In this document: piece after piece, positions 36,604 through 44,562 of the stretch | Layout of the letters: every line of letters starts with the position of its first letter | Position numbering within the stretch: the stretch's first letter is position 1 | Program-made: the position numbers and the translations under genes | Notes under the pieces: model-generated | The model's input: only the letters and a program-made list of their open reading frames with translations | Databases searched by the model: none | Told to the model about the DNA's origin: nothing | Assembly: GCA_001942185.1 (NCBI GenBank) | Contig: MKJV01000085.1 | Coordinates: 33,144-97,143 of the forward strand | Reading direction: 5' to 3' | Origin: Pseudonocardia sp. CNS-004 | GTDB lineage: Bacteria; Actinomycetota; Actinomycetes; Mycobacteriales; Pseudonocardiaceae | DNA length: 64,000 bases

Positions 36604-36609
36604 TACCGT
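36604..36609 (+). promoter_or_regulatory. -10 element of the WbbL-like gene (leaderless)
   Basis: TACCGT ends 7 bases before the GTG start at 36617. Confidence 0.4.
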
Positions 36610-36616
36610 TCGTCGC

Positions 36617-37366
36617 GTGGACACCGATCCCGTGCGGGAGTACGGCGGTGCGCTGGCCGCCGTCACCGTCACCCGGCGGGGGCGGCCGTGCGTCGACGGG
36701 CTCCGGGCCACGCTGCCCGCGGGCACGCGCCTGGTCGTCGCCGACACCGCATCGTCGGCGCGGGACGTCGACGTGGTGCGGCTCGTCGAGGACGTGGGAT
36801 GGGCGGCCGCGGTGAACCGCGCGGTGGCCGGGCTGGCGCCGGACGTGGGGTGGGTCGTGCTCGCCTGCCCGGCGGCGCGCTGGCGGCCCGGCGCGATCGA
36901 CCTGCTGCTCGCCGCCGCGGCCCGGCACCGCGGGCCGGTTGCTGGGGCCGTCACTGCACGGCGTCCCCGGGCCGGTGGGTGGGCCGCTCCCGGGCCTGCT
37001 CGCCGTGGCCCGCGGCCGGATCCCGGGCGGCACCGGCGCCGGCCGACGGGCTGGCTGTCCACCGCGGCCGCCCTCGTCCGCAGGTCGGCGTGGGACTCCG
37101 TCGACGGGTTCGACAGCCGCTACCTCGGCGGACCCGGCGGGATCGGGGACGTGGACCTGGGGGACCGGCTGGGCCGGGCGGGATGGCTCGTCGTCTCCGT
37201 CACGGGAGCGGCCGCCGATGTCGAGCCCGGTGACACGAACGTGGAGGGGCACGGCATTCTGGAACCGCACGCGGCCGGACTGCACCGGTACGTGCGCGAC
37301 CGCGCTCGTGGACCGGCGCGGGCGCTGGCGGCGCTCGCGCGCCGCACCCCTGACCCCCATACGTAG
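36617..37366 (+). CDS. WbbL-like glycosyltransferase, divergent (two frame breaks)
   Basis: About 250 residues in the slot of mycobacterial wbbL, the rhamnosyltransferase of the arabinogalactan linker, directly before GDP-mannose pyrophosphorylase. The C-terminal pattern FDSRYLGGPGGIGDVDLGDR then LGRAGW is clearly WbbL-like. The middle, LVVADTASSARDVDVVRLV and VVLACPAARWRPGAIDLL, lacks the usual acidic substrate-binding residues. Breaks lie near 36942 (two bases) and 37030 (one C). Activity is doubtful. Confidence 0.75.
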   Translation: MDTDPVREYGGALAAVTVTRRGRPCVDGLRATLPAGTRLVVADTASSARDVDVVRLVEDVGWAAAVNRAVAGLAPDVGWVVLACPAARWRPGAIDLLLAAAARHRGPVAGAVTARRPRAGGWAAPGPARRGPRPDPGRHRRRPTGWLSTAAALVRRSAWDSVDGFDSRYLGGPGGIGDVDLGDRLGRAGWLVVSVTGAAADVEPGDTNVEGHGILEPHAAGLHRYVRDRARGPARALAALARRTPDPHT

Positions 37367-37377
37367 GAGGAGAGCGC

Positions 37378-38449
37378 GTGCTGGACGACGTCGAGGCCGT
37401 GGTGCTGGTCGGCGGCAAGGGAACACGGCTGCGGCCCCTCACGCTGTCGGCTCCCAAGCCCATGTTGCCGACGGCGGGCGTGCCGTTCCTGGCGCACCTG
37501 CTCTCCCGGATCCGGGCCGCGGGCGTGCGCCGGGTCGTGCTGGGCACCTCGTACCTCGCGGAGACCTTCTCCGACTACTTCGGCGACGGCAAGCCGCTCG
37601 ACCTCGAGATCGAGTACGTCGTCGAGGACGAGCCGCTGGGCACCGGCGGTGGCATCCGCAACGTCTACAAGCACCTCACCGCGCCCGACGTGCTCGTCTT
37701 CAACGGTGACGTGCTGTGCGGCACCGACCTGACCGCCGTGGTCGACACCCACCGCAGGACGAAGGCCGAGGCCACGCTGCACCTGGTGCGCGTGCAGGAC
37801 CCGCGCGCGTTCGGCTGCGTGCCCACCGACGACGACGGCCGGGTCACCGCGTTCCTGGAGAAGACCGAGGACCCGCCCACCGACCAGATCAACGCCGGTT
37901 GCTACGTGTTCCGCCGGGAGGTGATCGAGTCGATCCCGGAGGGGCGGCCGGTGTCGGTGGAGCGCGAGACGTTCCCCGGCCTGCTGGAGGCCGTGCCCGC
38001 GTGTCCGGGCACGTCGACGCCGCCTACTGGCGCGACCTGGGCACCCCGCTCGACCTGGTCAAGGGCTCGGCCGACCTGGTCCGCGGCGTGGCGCCCTCGT
38101 CCGCGCTGCCCGGCCCCACCGGCGAGTCGCTCGCGCTCGACGGCGCGCAGGTCGACGACACCGCGCGCGTGTTCGGCGGCACCGTCGTCGGCCGCAACGT
38201 GCGCATCGGCAAGGGCGCCCGGGTCGAGGGTTCGATGCTGTTCGACGGCGCCGTCGTCGAGGACAACGCCCGTGTCGTGAACTCGGTCGTCGCAGGCTCA
38301 CGCGGATCGGCGAGAGGGCTGCCGTGTACGACGCCGTGGTCGGCGACCGGGCCGTCGTGGGAGCGCAGTGCGAGCTGCGGCACGGCATGCGCGTGTGGCC
38401 CGACGTGGCGCTGCCCCCGCACGGGGTGCGCTTCTCCCCGGACGTCTGA
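37378..38449 (+). CDS. manC: Mannose-1-phosphate guanylyltransferase (two frame breaks)
   Basis: About 358 residues. The nucleotidyltransferase signature VVLVGGKGTRLRPLTLSAPK, then PMLPTAGVPFLAHLL, VFNGDVLCGTDL and a C-terminal left-handed beta-helix with hexapeptide repeats (GTVVGRNVRIGKGARVEGSM). It makes GDP-mannose from the product of ManB. It corresponds to Rv3264c, called manB in some annotations. Breaks near 37995 and 38295 each need one base. GGAGG precedes the GTG start. Confidence 0.93.
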
Positions 38450-38451
38450 TC

Positions 38452-39361
38452 GTGACCGGGGCGAGCACGCGCGAGTGGCGGCCGGACTACCGCCTCGACG
38501 TCGCCGCCGTGCTCGCCCCGCTGCGCCGGGGCCGCGGCGACCCCACGTGGCACGCCGACGGCTCGGCGATCTGGCGGACCGGCACCACTCCTGACGGCCC
38601 GGCCACGCTGGCGCTGCACCGGCGCTCCGACGGCACCGTGGTCGCGCAGGCGTGGGGTCCCGGTGCCGCATGGTCCCTCGAGGGCATCCCGGGGCTGCTC
38701 GGCGCGAACGACCGGCCGGAGGAGTTCGTCGCCCACCACCCGCTGGTCGCCGACACCGCGAAGCGGATGCCCGGGCTGCGCCTCGGCGCGTCGATGCGGG
38801 TGTGGGACGTGCTGGTGCCCTCGGTGCTGGAGCAGAAGGTCACCGGCACCGAGCGCGCCGCTCGTGGCGGGAGCTGTGCCGCCGCTTCGGCGACCCGCGC
38901 CCGGCCCCGTCCCGGACGCGTCCGGGTGCCGCCCACCCCCGCGCAGGTGCGGGCGATCCCGGACTGGGAGTGGCACCGCGCAGGCGTCGACCTGGCCCGC
39001 AGGCGCGCCGTACTGGCCGCGGCCGCGGTGGCCCATCGGCTCGAACGGGCCTGTGAGCTCGGCGGCGCCCAGGGCCGGGAGCTGCTGCGCAAGGTGCCCG
39101 GGATCGGGGTGTGGACCGCGGCCGAGATCGCCCAACGCGCGTGGGGCGACGCCGACGCGGTGAGCGTCGGCGACTTCCACATCCCGTCGGTCGTCGGCTG
39201 GGCGCTGCTCGGCCGTCCCCTCGACGACGCGGGGATGCTCGCCGAGCTCGCCCCGTACACGCCGCAGCGCCACCGCGCGGTGCGCTACATCGAGGCGTCC
39301 GGCTTCCGCCGCCCCCCGCTTCGGCCCGCGCTTCTCGGCGAAGGACTACCGAGCGATGTGA
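38452..39361 (+). CDS. AlkA-type DNA-3-methyladenine glycosylase (frame breaks)
   Basis: About 304 residues of the helix-hairpin-helix glycosylase superfamily. The second half has VPSVLEQKVTGTEA, RRFGDP, WEWHRAGVDLARRRAVLAAA, the HhH motif LLRKVPGIGVWTAAEIAQRA and the catalytic Asp in VSVGDFHIPSVVGWALLG. It removes alkylated bases. At least four positions (near 38856, 38900, 38924 and 39326, the last in a run of six C) need one base each. It starts 2 bases after the manC stop. Confidence 0.87.
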
Positions 39362-39399
39362 CTCCGTCCATGGGTCCGAGGCGGCCGATCACGCACGCG

Positions 39400-39405
39400 T
39401 AGGCT
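39400..39405 (+). promoter_or_regulatory. -10 element of fbiA (leaderless)
   Basis: TAGGCT ends 7 bases before the GTG start of fbiA at 39413, giving a leaderless transcript. Confidence 0.45.
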
Positions 39406-39412
39406 CGCGCGC

Positions 39413-40401
39413 GTGAGAGTCACGGTGTTGGTGGGTGGGGTCGGTGCGCCCGGTTCCTGCTCGGGGTGAAGGCCGCGCTGGGGTTGCCGGCCACCGGCGA
39501 GGGCGAGTCGGAACACGAGATCACCGCGGTCGTGAACGTCGGCGACGACGTGTGGATGCACGGCGTGCGGATCTGCCCCGACCTCGACACCTGCATGTAC
39601 ACCCTGGCGGGCGGGATCGACACCGAACGCGGCTGGGGCCGGGTCGGCGAGACGTGGACGGTGCGCGACGAGCTCGCCGCCTACGGTGCCGAGCCCACCT
39701 GGTTCGGCCTCGGCGACCGCGACCTCGCCACCCACCTGGTACGCAGCCGGATGCTGCGCGCCGGCTACGCCCTCTCCGACGTCACGGCTGCGCTGTGCGA
39801 CCGCTGGCGGCCCGGTGTGCGGCTGCTGCCGGCCACCGACGACCGGGTGGAGACCCACGTCGTCGTCGACGACCCGGACACCGGGCCGCAGGCCCGCAAG
39901 GCGATCCACTTCCAGGAGTGGTGGGTGCGCTTCCACGCCGAGCCCACCGCGCACGAGATCGTCTCGGTCGGCGCCGACGAGGCGAGCGTGCTGCCCGCTG
40001 CGCGCGATGCGATCCGGGACGCCGACGCGTGCTGCTCGCGCCGTCCAACCCGGTGGTGAGCATCGGCACGATCCTCACCGTCCCCGGCGTGCGTGCCGCG
40101 CTGCGCGAGACGAAGGCGAAGGTCGTGGGGCTCTCGCCGATCGTGGGGGGCAAGCCGGTGCGCGGGATGGCCGACGCCTGCCTCACCGCGATCGCGTCGA
40201 GACCACGGCCGAGGCCGTCGGCAGGCACCTCGGGGCCCGCGCCGACGGCGGCGTCCTGGACGGCTGGCTGGTGCACACCGGCGACGTCGCGACGTGCCCG
40301 GCGTCGACGTGCGGTCCGTGCCGCTGCTGATGACCGACGTCGAGGCCACCGCGGAGATGGCCCGGCGCGCGCTGGAACTGGCGGGCACCACCGTTGCGTG
40401 A
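39413..40401 (+). CDS. fbiA: 2-phospho-L-lactate/PEP transferase CofD (FbiA; four frame breaks)
   Basis: About 331 residues. It joins the phospho-organic acid moiety to Fo, making (dehydro)F420-0. Family text: VTVLVGGVGGARFLLGVKAA, VVNVGDDVWMHGVRICPDLD, LGDRDLATHLVRSRMLRAGY, IHFQEWWVRFHAEP, LAPSNPVVSIGTILTVPGVR and SPIVGGKPVRGMADACLTAI. Breaks near 39451, 40031, 40196 and 40291 each need one base, the highest density in the window. The stop overlaps the start of fbiB. Confidence 0.92.
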
Positions 40402-41571
40402 CCACGCCGCTCCCGACGGCCTCACCATCCTGCCGGTCCGCGGGCTGCCCGACTTCCGTCCCGGCGACGACCTTGCAGGGGCACTGGCCGCGGCTGCCCC
40501 GTGGCTCGAGGACGGCGACGTCGTGGTCGTCACGTCCAAGGTGTTCTCCAAGACCGAGGGCAGGCTCGTCCCCGCGCCGACCGACCCGGAGGCCCGCGAC
40601 GCGCTGCGCCGCGAGCTCGTCGACGCCGAGACCGAACGCGTGCTCGCCCGGCGCGGGCGCACCCTGATCGTCGCGGGCAAGCTCGGCATCGTGCAGGCCG
40701 CGGCCGGGATCGACGGGTCCAACGTGCGTCGCGACGAGCTCGCACTGCTCCCGGCCGACCCGGACGCGAGCGCGGCGAGGCTGCGGGTGGACCTGCGGCG
40801 GCTGCTCGGCGTCGAGGTCGCCGTGGTCGTCACCGACACGATGGGGCGCACCTGGCGGGTGGGGCAGACCGACGTGGCGATCGGCTCGGCCGGGCTGCCG
40901 GTGCTGCACGGCTACGAGGGCGAGCACGACGCCGAGGGCAACGAGCTGCTGGTCACCGAGGTGGCGCTGGCCGACGAGCTGGCGTCGGCGGCCGACCTGG
41001 TCAAGGGGAAGCTCGGCGGGCTCCCGGTGGCGGTGGTCCGCGGCCTGCACCCGGTGGACGACGGCTCCACCGCGCGCGACCTCGTCCGCCCGTCGAGGAC
41101 GACCTGTTCTCGCTCGGCACCGAGGAGGCCATCGCCCAGGGGCGGCGTGAGGCCCTCCTGCTGCCGCGTGACGTGCGGGACTTCGGCGACGAACCGGTCG
41201 ACGAGGCGGCCATGCGGCGCGCGGCCGGGGTGGCGCTCGCCGTGTCCGACGCTCCCGTCCGGTTCGGATGGCTGCGCGACCCGGCGCGGCGGCGCGCGTA
41301 CCTCGACGCGATCGGGGCCGAGCACGAGCCGCCCGAGCTGGTGGTCGTACTCGGCGACGGTTCGCCCGGCGCCGCCGCGGCGGTGCAGGCGTTGCTCGTG
41401 GCGTTGGCAGCCGAAGGGCTCGGGGCGCACTGGACGGCGGCCGCCACGGCCGCAGGCATCGACGTCCCGCCCGGCCTGCTGCCGCTCGGGAGCGTCGCGG
41501 TCGGGATTCCTGCCGAGCCGCTGCGACCCCTCCCGCCCGACGACCCGGCCGCCGGGCTCCTCGAGTGGTAG
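40394..41571 (+). CDS. fbiB: F420-0:gamma-glutamyl ligase CofE with shortened FbiB C-domain (frame break)
   Basis: About 392 residues. The CofE part (1-245) has VVVTSKVFSKTEGRLV, GSNVRRDELALLPADPDASA and VVVTDTMGRTWRVGQTDVAI, the ligase that adds glutamates to F420-0. The rest resembles the FMN-binding nitroreductase half of mycobacterial FbiB (AAVQALLVALAAEGLGAHW) but is about 50 residues shorter. One added C near 41093 repairs the frame. TTG start overlapping fbiA; the next gene overlaps its stop. Confidence 0.9.
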
Positions 41572-42105
41572 CGCCCGCCGCTGCGGCAGCCGAGCTGCGT
41601 GCGTGGGACCCGCCCGAGCCGGGCCAGCAGGGCCTCCGGCACGCGCTGCTGGCATTCCTCGACGCCGCCCCGACGACGCCTGCTCCCGCTCGTGCGAGCC
41701 GGGGCACCTGACGGCGTCCGCGCTCGTGGTCGACGCCACCGCCGAGCACACGCTGCTCACGCTGCACCCGCGCGTCGGGCGCTGGATCCAGCTCGGCGGG
41801 CACTGCGAGCCCGGCGACACCTCGCTCGCCGACGCCGCGCTGCGGGAGGCCACCGAGGAGTCCGGCATGGCCGGGCTGGTGATCGACCCGGAGCCGCTGC
41901 ACGTGGACGTCCACCCGATCACGTGCTCGCTGGGCCTGCGACCCGCCACCTCGACGTCCGGTTCCTCGTCCGGGCACCCGCGGGCGCCGTGCCGCGGATC
42001 AGCGACGAGTCCGACGACCTGCGCTGGTGGCCCCTGCACGCGCTCCCCGGCGACACCGACACCGTGCCGGCCATGGTGGCCGCCGCCCGCCGCCGCCTCA
42101 CCTGA
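41565..42105 (+). CDS. NUDIX hydrolase (two frame breaks)
   Basis: About 180 residues. The Nudix box is GHCEPGDTSLADAALREATE then ESG (Gx5Ex7REUxEE), preceded by LHPRVGRWIQLGG. It hydrolyses a nucleoside diphosphate linked to another group; the substrate is not predictable. Breaks near 41666 and 41935 each need one base. The GTG start overlaps the fbiB stop, and the F420 genes upstream suggest one operon. Confidence 0.89.
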
Positions 42106-42108
42106 CCC

Positions 42109-42139
42109 CGACTCGCCCGCACCCAAACCCCGACTCGCG
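42109..42139. repeat. 22-bp-period GAGTCG tandem element, copy 2 (minus orientation)
   Basis: CGACTC occurs at 42109 and 42131, 22 bases apart, directly after the NUDIX stop and before the convergent protease gene end. Read on the minus strand it ends GAGTCGGGG like the other copies. Confidence 0.8.
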
Positions 42140-42142
42140 CCG

Positions 42143-42916
42143 TCAGCGCCAGAAGAGGAGTTCTCCGTAGCCGGCGAACGCGAGCTCGGCGTCGCCGCCG
42201 ACGGCCGCGAACACCGCGGCGCCGAACTGGAAGAACACCGCGCTGACCCCGGGCACTCCGATGATCAGCAGGAAGAGCACGAGCGGTGCCCACGGCCGCA
42301 GTTTCGCGGCGAGCACGCGCGCGGGCAGCGACAGGAACGGTTCGAGCACCCCGAACCCGTCGAGGCCCGGAACCGGGAGGATGTTGAGCACGAATGCGAT
42401 CACCTGGATGAACGCGAGGCACGACAGGCCGACCGCGAGCCCGATCGGCATCTGCACGATCGCGACCGCCGCCGTCAGGAGCGCGCCGAGCACCAGATTC
42501 GTCGCCGGACCGGCCAGTGACACGAGACTTCGGGCACCCCGCGAGCGAATCGCCCCGTGGTTGATCCACACCGCGCCACCGGGGAGCGGGATGCCACCCA
42601 CGAGGAGGATCACGATCGGGAGCACGAACGACAGCCCGAGATCGGTGTAGCGGCGGATGTCGAGTGTGAGATAGCCCTTGGCGCGTACCGAACGGTCGCC
42701 CGATCGGTACGCCACCGCGGCGTGCCCGAACTCGTGCAGGCACAGCGATACGGCCCATCCCCCCAGCACCAGCAGCACTATCCCCGCCGTGAGCAGCACG
42801 GATACGCCCCGGGCCCTGTCGGACGGCGTCGCGATCACCGTGAGGACGGCCCCGGCGACGGTGATCGTCAGTAGCGCGAGGAACCACGGACTGACCCGAT
42901 GAGACTCAACTGGCAC
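42143..42916 (-). CDS. Site-2-protease-like M50 membrane metalloprotease
   Basis: A 257-residue membrane protein with six helices. HEFGH (61-65) is the zinc motif and NILPVPGLDG (178-187) supplies the third ligand, Asp186. There is no PDZ domain. M50 enzymes cut substrates in the membrane, often anti-sigma factors, but a substrate is not evident here. Intact; divergent from whiB2. Confidence 0.92.
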   Translation of the reverse strand: MPVESHRVSPWFLALLTITVAGAVLTVIATPSDRARGVSVLLTAGIVLLVLGGWAVSLCLHEFGHAAVAYRSGDRSVRAKGYLTLDIRRYTDLGLSFVLPIVILLVGGIPLPGGAVWINHGAIRSRGARSLVSLAGPATNLVLGALLTAAVAIVQMPIGLAVGLSCLAFIQVIAFVLNILPVPGLDGFGVLEPFLSLPARVLAAKLRPWAPLVLFLLIIGVPGVSAVFFQFGAAVFAAVGGDAELAFAGYGELLFWR

Positions 42917-42941
42917 GTGTTCATTGTGCTGATCGGGGGAC

Positions 42942-42969
42942 CGACCGGGTGGATCGCGTCACCCGGTCG
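42942..42969. promoter_or_regulatory. 9-bp inverted repeat between the M50 gene and whiB2
   Basis: CGACCGGGT (42942-42950) and ACCCGGTCG (42961-42969) are perfect inverted repeats with a 10-nt spacer, in the divergent promoter region. A candidate operator for either gene. A TAGGGT hexamer at 43034-43039 may be the whiB2 -10 element. Confidence 0.4.
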
Positions 42970-43081
42970 CAGCTTCAGCTTGCCAACCGTCAACCGACAG
43001 CGCTGTACTTACATTGCTGTCATTCCCAGCCCGTAGGGTTGGTGGCAGCCACGCCGGGGGCGCGCGGGGAGGTGGGCAATA

Positions 43082-43414
43082 GTGAACGTGATCACAGCCA
43101 CGATGGGGCTGGTCGAAACCTCAGCGGGAGTGCCGTATCCGGCCACCGACCCGTTCGGCGAAGCCGTCGTCGCCTTTGCCGAGGACGAGACCGAGGAACA
43201 GGACTGGCAGGAGCGCGCATTGTGCGCGCAGACGGACCCGGAGGCGTTCTTCCCCGAGAAGGGCGGCTCCACGCGAGAGGCGAAGCGCATCTGCTCGGGC
43301 TGCGAGGTGCGCGCGGAGTGCCTCGAGTACGCCCTGGCGCACGACGAGCGCTTCGGCATCTGGGGCGGGCTGTCCGAGCGGGAGCGGCGGAGGCTGCGCC
43401 GAGAGGCGTCCTGA
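43082..43414 (+). CDS. whiB2: WhiB family iron-sulfur regulator, WhiB2/WhmD type
   Basis: A 110-residue WhiB protein. The four cluster cysteines are Cys48, Cys71, Cys74 and Cys80 (CSGCEVRAEC), followed by the turn FGIWGG (91-96) and the basic tail RERRRLRREAS. WhiB2 is a 4Fe-4S sigma-factor-binding regulator needed for septation in mycobacteria. The neighbours fbiA/fbiB and the small metallopeptidase are the same as around mycobacterial whiB2, which supports the assignment. GTG start with a GGGGAGG site. Confidence 0.94.
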   Translation: MNVITATMGLVETSAGVPYPATDPFGEAVVAFAEDETEEQDWQERALCAQTDPEAFFPEKGGSTREAKRICSGCEVRAECLEYALAHDERFGIWGGLSERERRRLRREAS

Positions 43415-43422
43415 CCGCGGGA

Positions 43423-43470
43423 ACGCCGTGGACGGCGGGACGCGTCAGCTCTCCCCGCCGTCCACGGCGT
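43423..43470. terminator. 17-bp perfect hairpin overlapping a gene end
   Basis: ACGCCGTGGACGGCGGG (43423-43439) and CCCGCCGTCCACGGCGT (43454-43470) pair without mismatch around a 14-nt loop. It sits 9 bases past the whiB2 stop, and its right arm forms the last codons of the convergent metallopeptidase gene. Probably a bidirectional terminator. Confidence 0.75.
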
Positions 43471-43924
43471 CGGGCTCGATGTTGAGGTATTCCGCCACCT
43501 GCTCGACGAGCACCTCGTGCAGCAGGTCGGCGAGGTCGGCGCCGTCGCGGGCGCGTGCTTCCAGCGGCCTGCGGTAGATCACGATCCGGGCCCGTGACGG
43601 CAGGCCCTCCGGGTCGACGCCCGCGGGCACGAGCTGGGCGAGCGGCACGCCGACGTCGGCGAGCACGCCCTGGCCCCAGACCACCTCGTCCGGGGAGGTC
43701 TCCTCGACCTCAGGGACCTCGTCGACGGCGAGGTCGAGGTCGGCGAGCTCGGAGCCCCAGCGCAGCTCGATCGGCTCGAGCGCTTCCAGGACCATCGCGT
43801 CGAACTTCTCGGCACGGGTGCGCGCGGCGGGCGTGGTGGCGGGGTACATCAGCCCGCGCATGCCACGACCCCGGCGGTCCCGCCTCCGGGGAGAGCGGCG
43901 CAGCGTGCGGCGCGCGGTCGTCAC
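43445..43924 (-). CDS. Metallopeptidase-like family protein (Rv3259 type)
   Basis: A 159-residue protein of the small minimal-metallopeptidase family (DUF1025-like). The helix DLADLLHEVLVEQVAEYL carries the HExxx motif in the usual place. The N-terminal 35 residues are very basic. Activity has not been shown for the family to my knowledge. Position next to whiB2 is as in mycobacteria. Confidence 0.86.
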   Translation of the reverse strand: MTTARRTLRRSPRRRDRRGRGMRGLMYPATTPAARTRAEKFDAMVLEALEPIELRWGSELADLDLAVDEVPEVEETSPDEVVWGQGVLADVGVPLAQLVPAGVDPEGLPSRARIVIYRRPLEARARDGADLADLLHEVLVEQVAEYLNIEPDAVDGGES

Positions 43925-44166
43925 CCGGTGAATGCTACGACCCCGCCGCCTGCCATCCCACTCCGCGACACCGCGTCGGCGCCGACACCACCCGCCCGGC
44001 GGTTTCGCTTGCCGGGCCCGCCGAAAGGCGGGACCGCCCGGCAGACGTCGAGGTTCACCCGAACGGACGCAGCGCTGGGCCCCGGACGGTCGTGCCGTTC
44101 GTCGGGTAGGGGGAGCTACTCACGGACGGCCGCGCGTCGCGGCGGGGAAGTGGGGGACGGAGGAGG

Positions 44167-44172
44167 TATCGT
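44167..44172 (+). promoter_or_regulatory. -10 element of the DUF3499 gene (leaderless)
   Basis: TATCGT ends 7 bases before GTG 44180. The AGGAGG just upstream of it at 44161 would not be transcribed and is therefore not a ribosome-binding site. Confidence 0.4.
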
Positions 44173-44179
44173 CCCCGAC

Positions 44180-44536
44180 GTGCTGAGTGTGCGGCGGTGT
44201 TCACGGACCGGGTGCACCGAGCCCGCGGTGGCCACGCTCACCTACGTCTACGCCGATTCCACGGCGGTCGTCGGCCCACTGGCCACGCAGGCCGAGCCCC
44301 ATTCCTACGACTTGTGCACCGCGCACGCCCATCGGCTGACGGCGCCACGGGGCTGGGAGGTCGTGCGGTTCGAGGGTGAGTTCGCCCCGCCGCAGCACAG
44401 CAGCGACGACCTCACCGCGCTCGCCGAGGCGGTGCGGGAGGCCGGGCGTGCCGACCGCCCGGTGGAGCCGGTGCCGGCCACGGGCACGGGGCGGCGGGGG
44501 CATCTGCGGGTACTGCCCGGGCCCACGGAGGACTGA
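44180..44536 (+). CDS. DUF3499 family protein
   Basis: A 118-residue protein with RRCSRTGCTEPAVATLTYVY and YDLCTAHAHRLTAPRGWEVV, possibly a small zinc site (two Cys plus Cys and His). It corresponds to Rv3258c, next to phosphomannomutase. Function is unknown. The family begins at RRCSRTGC, so the GTG at 44180 is preferred over longer frames. Confidence 0.9.
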   Translation: MLSVRRCSRTGCTEPAVATLTYVYADSTAVVGPLATQAEPHSYDLCTAHAHRLTAPRGWEVVRFEGEFAPPQHSSDDLTALAEAVREAGRADRPVEPVPATGTGRRGHLRVLPGPTED

Positions 44537-44549
44537 GGGAGCACCTCGC

Positions 44550-44555
44550 TAGGGT
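44550..44555 (+). promoter_or_regulatory. -10 element of manB (leaderless)
   Basis: TAGGGT ends 7 bases before the manB GTG at 44563. Confidence 0.4.
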
Positions 44556-44562
44556 CTGTCCC

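Noticed and set aside
44161..44166. AGGAGG as ribosome-binding site of the DUF3499 gene
   Set aside because: A -10 hexamer lies between it and the start, so it would be outside the transcript.
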